The notes below the pieces were generated by a model. That model saw only the letters and a program-made list of their open reading frames with translations. It was not told where the DNA came from and did not search any database. A stretch of DNA of 20,447 nucleotides. It comes from Lingula anatina (Eukaryota > Brachiopoda > Lingulata > Lingulida > Lingulidae). Positions 1-9,039 of the stretch are shown piece after piece; the stretch's first letter is position 1; every line of letters begins with the position of its first letter. The stretch is taken from NCBI RefSeq assembly GCF_001039355.2, contig NW_019773947.1, forward strand, positions 532,766 to 553,212, read 5' to 3'. Both the position numbers and the translations under genes were made by a program.

Positions 1-305
1 CTTTATCTTATGAATATTATTTTAAGCTTTCCAAAGGATAAGTTCTTAGACAGAAAATTGACATGTCATTCCCTGGTCTAAATTAAAATTTATAAAAGAA
101 TTGTGTTCTATTGAATGAATCAAATAACTGAGTTGGTCTGCACAGGTACATGTTTAGCACGAAAATTCATGCGTTAGCACTCCTGTTGACAGTTCTGATA
201 CATGAATTTTTGTGCTAGTACATGTTACAAGCATGTTCTTTTGACAGCAGCTGCTGCATACTCAGTAGATACATTTGATAAAATGTACTATTTTTTATAT
301 TTCAG

Positions 306-353
306 AGTAGTTATAATGGAAATGGAAAAGATGACCAGTCTGTATTTAAGCAG
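306..353 (+). CDS. Myosin exon 1 (first one visible)
   Basis: A polypyrimidine tract and ttcag precede 16 codons ([16 protein letters not shown]) and a gtacat donor follows. Phase 0 at both ends agrees with the next exon. The reading is short and hydrophilic, so this is the least certain exon of the gene; no start codon is assigned. Confidence 0.45.
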
Positions 354-3300
354 GTACATTTATATATTAAATAGCAGCAATTAGGCTCAAATTGTAGGCT
401 TACTAATATGCACCCCTTGAGCAAGTTAACTATCAATACTCAGCACTCAATAATATAGTTCTCATTTTGGTATGTAGACTTACAAGACTTACAAGGTTAT
501 ACCATAGGAATTTCAGTTTTCTTGTTTAAAGCTTTTTAAAGATGTTCATGTTGGTAATGTTTTGCCTGGATGTAAATGCCTGGATCATTTATGACAAAAA
601 TTTAGAAACAATCAATAATGAATTTGTCAAAAAGAAAAAATAACTAGATTTTCTGCCAAATTTGGTTAAAAATCACTCTGCCTCAGTGAGTCTGTCTTGA
701 TATATCCATCCAAAGCAGCATTAATCAGGGGCAGATTTAGGTCGTCTTCTGGGTCTTCCGGAAGACGGTCAGATTTTCAAGTTTACATAGACGGATATTT
801 AACTTTTTCTGTCGGAAGACGGTCAAAAATGAGGATGGATCATCAGAGATATTTTGGAAGACTGTCAGAAAATATCTCTGGATCCGCCCCTGTTAATGCA
901 ATCACACATGTCTATTGTTCCAGGGAATGCTGGTGTTTGTCCACCATGATGTAGATATCTGGACAGAGGGCACTGTCTCTGGGATTGAAGGAGAAAACAT
1001 CCTTGTAACTCTTCCTTCAGGAAAGGTATGTTATTAGATGGAGGCATAAAATGTATATTATGAATAAAATATTGTTGAATCTCACTTAATATTATAAGTC
1101 AAGTATATTGGTGGGATCTGGATCTTTTTTCTGGCTGGAGTTGTCCATAGTCAGTTAAGTTGATGCTAAGATCTAATAAACAGATCTTAGGTTGATGGTA
1201 ACATGGCAGTTTTACAGAACATTACAACAGACACTTTTATGTCGACCTAAATGTGTGTCATCTTTGCAACTCTCACTGGTGTCTTCTGGACCAGGCGGTG
1301 AGCTGTCCCTCTTTTCCAAGGAAAAGGTAGGTGGACTGTCGCAGTGTGATTCACTGCAAGATGATTTCTTTCCAGCGCCATGTATTTCCCTAGGGACTGT
1401 GAGAAACTGCATTTTGGAATGATCTGACTTTGTTTCTCTGGTTTTTATCTGTTGTTCAAGCTGCATCACAATCTTAAGGAGTTTCTTCTTATTCTGCGGA
1501 ACTTTAGCTAGAGCGATTTGTTTCAATTTTGTAGCTCTAGCTTCCTGTGATGGGGCATGTATTTCAGTATGAGTAAGACTGTCATTTCTTTCTGAAAAAC
1601 TTGTACTGGCAGCCATGTCATAATCAGACATTTATCACATCTTGATTATATACTGCTTTCTTCACACTGCTGAACTTATTATCCAGGCTAAAATTGTTTC
1701 AGTTCTTCTCAGTATTTTTGAGACCACTACAGCATTAAGAAGCACCTGAACACATGCACATTAGTCTTGAAGCCTCATCAGTCCTCGCTTATTCATACCA
1801 TCTTTTTATGATGATTCAAAGTGCTGTTTCAGTGGGCAGCACAGGTACAAACCAAAAGGTCCTTAGTTCTTAGAATAAATGCACTTTCAAAAGTGTATTC
1901 ATGACTTAAGATTGGATGATTAGGCCTAAAATCCCTGAGGTAGTCAGACTAATAGCGTTAGCTCAAAAAGCATTCAGAAAGTTTCAATCACATGCTTAGT
2001 GATGTATATTCTTCTGACTCTATTCCTGTCTGTGTCTTGCTGGTCAGTTGTTGCTTCTACTTTGAAAAGGAACTTGATTAGATATTTCTATTCAAAATTG
2101 GAAAAGCATTCTTGAGAACCATGCTGTTCTTTTCTAGCTGTGCCATGTTTCTTGAGAATTGCAGCTGTTTTCATTGAACATTTCTCAATTTTGTACCAAG
2201 CAATCGCAGTGTGTACAGAACTGTCCAGATTTTACTTTTTATTGAAAATGTGGGTGTCAGCTTACACTAAAATTTGGCTTAGTACTTCCTTTGTTGCAAT
2301 TATTGATCAGCACACGAGAGTATTCTTGTAGGAAATCTATTGTTTGTCTTAAAGGGGAATTTAATATGTGATGATTAATATATGAAAATCTTGCATTTAT
2401 ATGAGAATGGATAATGATGTTTTTTTCATCACTGTATTATTGATTTGGTTAAAAAAAGTTATTTCCCCACAAGCAGCTTTCACTTCATGACAATAGAAAT
2501 ATTGGAATTGACATTTTATAAAAAAATTTCATTTCTTTCATTTTTACAGGAACAATGGGTAAAACATAAGGATATTGCATTGAGAAATGAATGTGATTAT
2601 GGTTCCACAGAGGATCTCACTCTGTTAACTCCACTTACCTGTGCCTCAGGTATGTTTACTCAAAGGCATGTACATACATTTAAAGATGTTGAAGCAGATA
2701 TGGTTGAAGATAGACAACTAAAACCCATGGAACCTGTTATAGTTTCTAGTTTACCATAGGGGGAATCCTGACTGTGTACACAAGTAAGCTCACACACACA
2801 TATATGCATACATGCACATGTACGCATACATGCACACACACACACTGTTGTGATGTATAAATTAACGGTGTTTTTTTTTTAATCCAGTGTTCCAGTGTTT
2901 GAAGAAAAGATACCAACAAGATGTGTTTTACACAAGGGCAGGGGTCACCTTGGTGGCCATTAATCCTTTCAAGGATGTCCCTTCATTATATAAAAAAGAA
3001 GTCATTGACCGCTACCACCAGTTACATGGACAGAGGAAGGTATTCATAATAATTAGACGGCTAAATGATATTGAAATATCAATTAATATTGAACATTGCT
3101 AAAACAAACCTTCAGTTTTGCATGTACAAGCACTAATCCAACTTGATTGTATGGAATTGAAATAAAGATGCTGTAGATTGCATTGAATATGTTTGATTAA
3201 GTAATTGATACATTCAAGATTGTGTCTGACTATGGCCACATTCAGAATAGGGGACTAACTAGTCCAAGGGTCAAATATGGCGACCCACTACAAAGCTTTC

Positions 3301-6300
3301 CATCTAATTCACTAAAAGACATTGAATAGATATTCCATGGGGAAGTGTTCTGCAAAGTGGGTTGACCATATTTGACCCTCGGACTAGTTAGTCCCCTATT
3401 CTGAATGGGGCCTATGCTGTTAAAATTTGGTTTTATGTCTGTGACTTGGGGTTTGTTAATCTTTTAGGTGTTATCCCCCCATGTGTTTGCCATAGCCCAG
3501 GAAGCCTACAGTCACATGAGGCAACAAGTGGGGAGAATGAACCAGAGTGTCATAGTCAGCGGAGAGAGTGGCTCTGGAAAGGTGAGTACATGCTGTGGTA
3601 GAAGAGGGGACGTCTTGAGAAGGTCCAAAGGTTCATTGGTTCCAAAAAGTGGTAACATTTTCATCAGTTTTTTAATTAATTGGTCCGAAGGTGTCTGTTA
3701 TGAACATTTGGACCAATGAACTTTCAGACTTTTGCTACAGCCCCGTAGGAGAGACAGAAGTGATGGAAATCACATGAGATCTATAGGAGGTGGGGTCAGC
3801 TACAGTAAGAGACTAGATGCAAAGATGACTAAATGCAGCATAGCAACCCATAAAAGCTAACAGATATTTTGTAGGAATGTTTTTATAGTTGTATTCTCTT
3901 ATAAGTACTGTTGAATTACAGTCCTTTATATACCAGTATAAAATCAACATGTTTTGTGTGTCACTTATTTATTGCTCTCTAAGCTGACATTATAAGTATA
4001 TATAGTTTCACAATATCAGCAGTTGCATTTGAGGCTGGGATGGTTTTAATTGGATTGTGAAAATAAGAGAGAGAGAAAGAATAACATAGAGTAGAGTAAT
4101 AGAGAAGTGGCAATGGTTGTGGTAGATGTGACGGTAGTGATCCAGATACTATTTTCTGCAGAGATAGGCTCACAGGAGAAATGTACTCCAGATGCAATAG
4201 GTGTGATGGTGATAATTGTACTGGGAGATACTGAGTTGGGTTTTTTTTTCACCAAGAGAAATAATCTGCATGTCACTATTGGTTTATGATACAACAATAA
4301 ATGCTGTGCAATTATGAAAAATTGTCAATTTGGTTGTTTTGGGGTATTCGACTAAAGAGAACTTTTCCCATCATAAAAATGTCACACAAAGCAAGTTATT
4401 TGAAAATCATCTGTTTATTTTTATAAATTTATATTAATACCAGAAAATACAGTTATATTTTATGATATTGCTTCTAATACCTTATTAGACTTAGACACTA
4501 CAACTTTGAATTTTCATTAATAGCATCATTATTTTGCATTGTTTTAGACTGTCACTGCCAAACACCTGATGAAATACCTGACCAGTATATCCAACTCCAA
4601 TGCTGGGTAAGTACTGAATGTAAACATATATTAAGTAGATTTCAACAGGATTTTTAATTTGGGGTTAAAAAATCACTGAAATTGAAATCACTGATGGAGA
4701 TTTTAAAATGAAAATGAGTTTAGGAAACCTGGCAGTTTTGGTTATGCTTATGTAGATAATAATTTGTGTTTAATGTCAACATAAAGATAACTATTCATGA
4801 AAGTATGTCAATTACTGTTTCAAATATATGAACACAAATTGTGATATTTATTTACCACTTCTATTTTCAGTGATACTGGAACAAGAATTGAAAGCAGGAT
4901 CTTAGATTCCAATCCAATTTTAGAAGCATTTGGTAAGATAAGAAGTATTGAATGGAACAGCATATATTTTCATAAAAATTCGTTATATTAGTTTTAAAAT
5001 TTTTTTTGTCTATTTAACACTTTTAATTAAACATTTTATGAGTCTTATTCACATTTTTTAAATTTTACTTTATATCTTATATATTGTACAATCCAACTAT
5101 TTTAGTTGCGAATAAACATTATTATTATTATTTTAGGAAATGCAAGCACCAGCAGGAACAGCAACAGCTCGCGGTTTGGAAAATACATCCAGTTACAGTT
5201 TCAGAGGTAATTTGAGGGACAGATTGGAAGCTACTGTACTTGACACAGTTTTAATTCTCACTTAAAATTTTAGTTTTTAATGGGGTATTATGTCAAGCAT
5301 GAATTACTTAAAATACAAGCATTACTTAAAATGAGCCGTTTTTCTGCTTCCCATTCAAGGTTTATCTGTGTATCTTAGATTTTAAGTGATAAATTAAATC
5401 TTCAAAAAATATTAAGAAAATTTATGGTGGGTTACTGTATATGCTTTAGATAGATATTTCATATTAATTTTCCAGGAATGGTCAGATTCTTGGTGCTTCC
5501 ATCCAAACATATCTCTTGGAGAAAACTAGAGTTGTTCATCAGTCAGAAAATGAGAGGAATTTCCACATATTTTATCAGGTAATGGTTGTTAACAAGACTT
5601 CTCAGTGCTTTGAATAATTTTTATGAAGCACATCATGCACAATCCTATTTATTTTCAAAATGATAAATAAGCAGTGTTTGGATTTTTATTGTTTATTTAT
5701 TTTCAGCCTAGCAATCAGTTTGAAAGGCATTACATAGTATAATACACTTGAAACTTGAACACAGCTCTGAACACAGAAGTTATTCTTTAAATAAATAAAA
5801 TGGTAAAGTGGGCACCCTTTGCCAAAGCAGACGGGTAAATGGCCACAAAGCATACTTTACAGTATAGAGAATTGCACATACATGTACTTACTTAGGGCTG
5901 TGAAAAAAATTCTCACTTGTCAAACATAAATGATTTCCCGAAACTGTTAATGTGAAACAAGCTAAACATTAAATTAAAACTAAACCTACTCATGTTAATA
6001 TTCCAATGTAAAATTGTTAATAAAAAACTGTTTCAGCACAATGTTATGTTAAATATATAGCACACAATTGAGCATGAGTAATATACATGGTCTAACCAAA
6101 GTTGATGGACAATTATGGGGAAAAAACAAGAAAAAAATGATAAACTGAACCAAACTACTGTAATAAATTCAATAACTCCAATATCAAATAAATTAAATCT
6201 AAAGGAAATGCATCTCTACAGCAATGAAAATGGAATTTAATATTGTACACACACACACATTTTAGTACATTACAGTATACTCACTAGAAGATGAATGCCT

Positions 6301-6775
6301 ACATTACAAGAAGTGAACAGGATACTAATGTCATGTACTGTATTTCAGATGTTAAATGGGGGAAATGATGTGGAGAAGGAGGAATGGCTCGGACGCAAGG
6401 ACTCCTTGTTTAAAATGATTACAAATCATGGCGCATGCACAGGTGATTTTTCCCCACGACTATACATAGCTGAACACTTTGTATTTATTATGGAAAAACT
6501 GATCATGTGTTTTTGAGCTTGATAATTTCTTTCCACTGTTAGAAGTAGAATTCTATTTTGTATAAAAATATCAGTCAGTCTTAAATGAGATGTGTGTACA
6601 TGCAATATTCCTTGTTACTGTCAGATAGAACTGTTTAAATGGTTAGTCATCTGATTCTAGTCTAACTGTTATTTCTAATAATTATTAAACAGAAGACCAA
6701 CAAAGTTGGAGACAGACGAGGGAGGCAATGGGAGACATTGGGATTACAGCCCAGCAGCAGGATAGCATATTCAAG
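306..6775 (+). CDS. Unconventional myosin, class XIX-like, N-terminal half of the motor (partial gene)
   Basis: Eleven exons (306-353, 924-1025, 2550-2649, 2888-3039, 3468-3581, 4548-4606, 4871-4932, 5137-5206, 5476-5578, 6349-6442, 6693-6775) join without a frame break into 329 residues. Visible parts are an SH3-like segment (about 17-50), the motor start with [12 protein letters not shown], the P-loop GESGSGKT (166-173), the switch I region NSNSSRFGK (220-228), then LLEKTRV and NFHIFYQ. These are the ATP-binding elements of an actin-based motor. The [15 protein letters not shown] and NFHIFYQ wording, plus [11 protein letters not shown] before the motor, fits myosin-XIX, a mitochondrial motor in vertebrates, better than classes II or V; that class call is tentative. 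The 5' end probably lies outside the window. Switch II, relay, converter, IQ motifs and tail are all missing after the donor at 6776. Confidence 0.85.
721..896. mobile_element. Small inverted-repeat element with TTAA flanks
   Basis: TTAA occurs at 721-724 and 893-896. The ends are inverted copies: (T)CAGGGGCAGATTTA on the left and GGATCCGCCCCTG on the right. Inside, GGAAGAC(G/T)GTCA occurs three times (760-771, 814-825, 856-867), and AGATATTTT (847-855) pairs with AAAATATCT (869-877). About 176 bp and non-coding, so a MITE-like element. TTAA suggests a piggyBac-type target site, which is unproven. It ends 27 bp before the exon 2 acceptor of the myosin. Confidence 0.6.
924..1025 (+). CDS. Myosin exon 2, SH3-like N-terminal segment
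   Basis: Acceptor tgttccag and donor gtatgt bracket 34 codons in phase 0. The strand-like pattern ([34 protein letters not shown]) resembles the SH3-like barrel at the front of myosin II and V motors, with the usual W, G-x-V and V-T-L-P-S-G-K spacing. Confidence 0.75.
1212..1631 (-). CDS. Hypothetical 139-aa ORF nested antisense in a myosin intron, CaaX-like end
   Basis: An uninterrupted ORF starts at ATG (1631), with stops TGA TAA directly upstream in frame, and ends at TAA (1212). The protein is hydrophilic, with a Lys-rich helical stretch ([20 protein letters not shown]), a Ser/Pro-rich middle and the C-terminal residues [11 protein letters not shown]. The last four, CNVL, fit a CaaX prenylation box; Leu in last place usually means geranylgeranylation, and the neighbouring Cys could be palmitoylated. 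I do not recognise a family. It could be a single-exon gene, one exon of a larger antisense gene, a retrocopy, or a chance ORF. Confidence 0.35.
   Translation of the reverse strand: MSDYDMAASTSFSERNDSLTHTEIHAPSQEARATKLKQIALAKVPQNKKKLLKIVMQLEQQIKTRETKSDHSKMQFLTVPREIHGAGKKSSCSESHCDSPPTFSLEKRDSSPPGPEDTSESCKDDTHLGRHKSVCCNVL
2550..2649 (+). CDS. Myosin exon 3, linker into the motor
   Basis: Acceptor tttttacag and donor gtatgt. Thirty-three codons plus one base. [12 protein letters not shown] matches the acidic D-D-L-T lead-in found just before the motor core of myosins. Confidence 0.8.
2790..2843. repeat. CA/CATA-rich microsatellite
   Basis: An impure run of cacacaca, tatgcatacatg and cacacacacaca in intron 3 of the myosin, ending about 45 bp before exon 4. 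Confidence 0.8.
2888..3039 (+). CDS. Myosin exon 4, motor start
   Basis: Acceptor ttaatccag, donor gtattc, phase 1 in and 0 out. It encodes [19 protein letters not shown] and [16 protein letters not shown], the conserved 'YT..G..L.A.NPFK..P.LY' block of myosin motors. Confidence 0.92.
3234..3412. mobile_element. Foldback MITE with arms of about 55 bp
   Basis: The left arm (3234-3288, GGCCACATTCAGAATAGGGG...) and right arm (3356-3412, ...CCCCTATTCTGAATGGGGCC) are nearly perfect inverted copies through GGACTAACTAGTCC, the GGGTCAAATATGG/CCATATTTGACCC tract and the ACCCACT/AGTGGGT ends. TAT lies immediately outside both ends, a possible 3-bp target duplication of PIF/Harbinger type. There is no ORF. 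It lies in myosin intron 4. Confidence 0.8.
3468..3581 (+). CDS. Myosin exon 5, P-loop
   Basis: Acceptor aatcttttag, donor gtgagt, 38 codons in phase 0. It contains [11 protein letters not shown] and ends in [12 protein letters not shown]. The Thr that completes the ATP-binding P-loop begins the next exon. Confidence 0.95.
3582..4547 (+). other. Myosin intron 5
   Basis: 966 bp between the P-loop exon and exon 6. Apart from the short inverted repeat, only AT-rich sequence with a purine-rich stretch near 4068-4110. No further exon seen on either strand. Confidence 0.6.
3629..3724. repeat. Short inverted repeat in myosin intron 5
   Basis: GGTTCATTGGTTCCAAA (from 3630) is mirrored by TTTGGACCAATGAAC (from 3707). 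A related tggtccgaagg lies between the arms. It may be a worn small foldback element. Confidence 0.4.
4548..4606 (+). CDS. Myosin exon 6
   Basis: Acceptor tgttttag, donor gtaagt. It opens with [11 protein letters not shown], the helix after the P-loop, and ends two bases into a Gly codon that exon 7 completes. Confidence 0.9.
4871..4932 (+). CDS. Myosin exon 7
   Basis: Acceptor ctattttcag, donor gtaaga. It encodes [17 protein letters not shown], the invariant 'I..SNP.LEAFGNA' block, split by the intron inside the Gly codon. Confidence 0.93.
5137..5206 (+). CDS. Myosin exon 8, switch I
   Basis: Acceptor attttag, donor gtaatt. [20 protein letters not shown] carries switch I (NSNSSRFGK), which binds the nucleotide gamma-phosphate and Mg in myosins. 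Confidence 0.94.
5476..5578 (+). CDS. Myosin exon 9
   Basis: Acceptor ttttccag, donor gtaatg, phase 2 in and 0 out. It encodes [15 protein letters not shown] and [11 protein letters not shown], both strongly conserved in the motor core. Confidence 0.94.
5579..6348 (+). other. Myosin intron 9
   Basis: 770 bp of AT-rich intron with a short (AC)n near 6247. No exon, RNA gene or inverted-repeat element seen. Confidence 0.6.
6349..6442 (+). CDS. Myosin exon 10
   Basis: Acceptor tgtatttcag, donor gtgatt. The 31 codons ([14 protein letters not shown]...) sit where motors have a variable, class-specific segment. No strong motif, but the frame and both junctions fit. Confidence 0.75.
6693..6775 (+). 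CDS. Myosin exon 11 (last one visible)
   Basis: Acceptor attaaacag, donor gtaaaa, ending in phase 0. It encodes [20 protein letters not shown], the helix just before the conserved 'VLA.LLHLGN' block. Read-through of the donor adds only five codons before TAG. Confidence 0.88.
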
Positions 6776-7077
6776 GTAAAACTGAATGGCTAGCCTATTT
6801 CCACTGTGTAAAATAAATAACCCTAACTGCATCTGTTATCATTTTTGCCCTCCCCATATGTCTTAACATGGTTGTTAATACACACAAATGAACATTTGAC
6901 AAAATTTAAGATACAAATGACATATTCTAAAATAATTTCCCATCATGTCGTGGCTCATGGTCACATAAATAAACACTCAAACACCAGACACAATTTAGAG
7001 ATCAATAATTGGAATGGATCACGTATAGCACCCTTTTTACTGTGACTTTCAGTCACTGCGGTGAGCAAGATTTCACA

Positions 7078-7083
7078 TTTAAT
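7078..7083 (-). terminator. Candidate poly(A) signal of gene A
   Basis: ATTAAA on the minus strand, about 165 nt past the stop codon of gene A. It is the common variant of AATAAA; no canonical AATAAA was seen between here and the stop. Confidence 0.35.
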
Positions 7084-7084
7084 G

Positions 7085-7143
7085 CCCTAGACCATTAATT
7101 TATCAAACAAATACCCTAGACCATCAATTTATCAAACTAATCT
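7085..7143. repeat. Two-copy tandem repeat of about 30 bp
   Basis: ccctagaccattaatttatc and ccctagaccatcaatttatc head two adjacent copies between the convergent ends of gene A and the visible myosin exons. Confidence 0.7.
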
Positions 7144-7246
7144 ATCAATATGTGCGTCTCTACTTCATGTTATTTCATATTTTACTAATTCAAGTGGAGA
7201 TAATTAGTTCAGCTCTACATTTGGGCTATCAGTTGAATTGACACTG

Positions 7247-9039
7247 CTAAGTTGTACTGGATCTACCATGGAAAGATCGCTTGTTTGTAGCAATTTCCAA
7301 CACAGCTGCTGTCATCTGCGTTCCATTCGTCACTCGGTCAATTTGGATAGATTTTGGCAAGATTCCCTTTTCTAGGGTCACCTTAAACTCCTGCCCTTTG
7401 CCTCGGACACGCTGCATGTCTATGTTACAATATAACAGTTCTGCGTTGTTGTCATCCTTGAAAATGAGGGCATCTTCATGGTGGAGGCAGAGCCTGCCAG
7501 CTTGGTAACCACAGTTCAGCAGAGCCTGGTGGTACTTCCTTAACAGTGGCGCCATCTTTTCTACTTCCTGGTTTGAGCAGACTATTGTCAGGGTGCGCAC
7601 AGGAATCTCCTGTGGCAGGAATGCAGAGAAGTCACACATACACACACCAAGGTTTCTCAGGTTTTTCAATTTCTTTCTGAGCTTACGAATGGTCTCTTTG
7701 TCTTTTTCCATTTGGACCACCCAGTACTCCTGGTAGTCACCAAAGTCTTGGATGGTATATTCAACTTTGTTAGAATCTGACATTTGTGAATGGCACTTGT
7801 CTGTCACATCCTCAAATGGTTCGATATCACCGTCAGACATTCGCCGTCTTCTGTTCCTGGACTTGTGCAAGACTAGTGACTCGTTTTGGGATTGAGCAAA
7901 CTCTGGATTGGAAGGAATTGTTGTGGTTACTATGATTTCTTTAACTTCAGTGTCAGGATTGCTGCTAATAGTGAATCGCCGTCCAGGTCTGATCTGATCA
8001 AACATCTCTCCATGCGCCAGCTCCTCAACTTGCAACATGGTGGGTTGGTATTCAGCAGTGCCCACAGTTGCCTCTGTTTTCATTGCACCAGGTGGAAAAT
8101 TAAAAGTGAATTTCTCCAGGGAAATCACAGCACCTATTTCTGAAACTCTGCGGGTCATTTTGTGTCTCTCTGTTGTTTGGGGTGTACACAGGGGTAAGAA
8201 CGGCTTGGATCGGACTGGATGGGCTGATTTAGCTTGTCTCATTTTGTTGTTGGACTGGATGAGATTAGGTCTGTCAGTATGGCTACCTAGATTCCCCAGT
8301 TGTGCATGTTGCTCTTGGCTTGGCATTTCAAAACTTCTGCCAGGAAGAGCTGCAATAGGGAACCTATTAGCTGCCTCAGGTTTTGGTCTGAAAGGCAGTT
8401 CTTGGTTTTTGATAAGAATTATTTTCTTTGTTAGAGCATCTATTTGTTTTTGAAGTTTGTCAATCTCCACAAACTTTGCAGTGGTTTGTGATTGCACACT
8501 GTTGAATTCCTTTATGATTTCCTCAGTCTGGACTTCAGATTCTGAAGTTTGGACATATTCTGTCCCGACTTCTGCATCTGCATATTCAGGCTGAGGCTCT
8601 GGCTCTGGCTCTGGTTCTATAACTGGCTCTGGTTCTGGCTCAGGTTGTATTTCAACTGTCATTTCAGGCTCAGAATCAGGTACCTCTGGCTCTGGCTCAG
8701 GTTCGGGCTCTGGTGGCGGAGGGGGTGGGATTTTGGCAGCAGTCTGTACTAAAAGTACTTTCAAGCTCTCTATCTCCTCTTTGAAATTTGAGGCGTCCTC
8801 TTTACTTTTGGCTATTTCTTTGTACTGTCGGCGTATCATTTCTTCTTGCATTTTGATCTTCTGCCTTAGTACCATTTCTTGTTTTTTGAAGGCTTTCTCA
8901 TCTAGCTTTTTATCATCTCCAGATTCTGATGTGTGAAGTGTAACTGCTGTTGTCATGTTGTTTGAAAGTCGTGCCTCTACTTCCCGTAACTGTATGCTTA
9001 GCAGGATCCTGATGATGACTGTCTGATGGCGCTCCCATG
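7247..9039 (-). CDS. Gene A exon 3, coiled coil, Pro/Glu repeats, ZU5-UPA-like, stop
   Basis: The acceptor cattttag opens the exon in phase 1 (A-WERHQTVIIRILL...). The open frame continues a further 29 codons upstream, but that part is translated intronic TAA repeat. It ends at TAG (7247-7249). TTCCATG|GTAGAT, near the end, resembles a weak donor in phase 1, the same phase gene B uses for its last intron. Confidence 0.9.

Noticed and set aside
697-954. 85-codon ORF across the first inverted-repeat element
   Set aside because: It translates the MITE plus the myosin exon in the wrong frame.
6780-7246. A lost or hidden C-terminal CARD exon for gene A
   Set aside because: No minus-strand open frame with CARD helices between 4300 and 7247. 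The donor-like CATGGTAGAT is weak and the frame ends at TAG shortly after.
7626-7640. CDFSAF in gene A (CDFTAF in B) as an autocleavage F|S site
   Set aside because: It lies after the inserted helix at the start of UPA, not in the last ZU5 strand, and gene B has Thr there.
8037-8752. Plus-strand ORFs opposite gene A exon 3
   Set aside because: Antisense shadows; the Leu/Trp-rich run mirrors the Pro/Glu codons.
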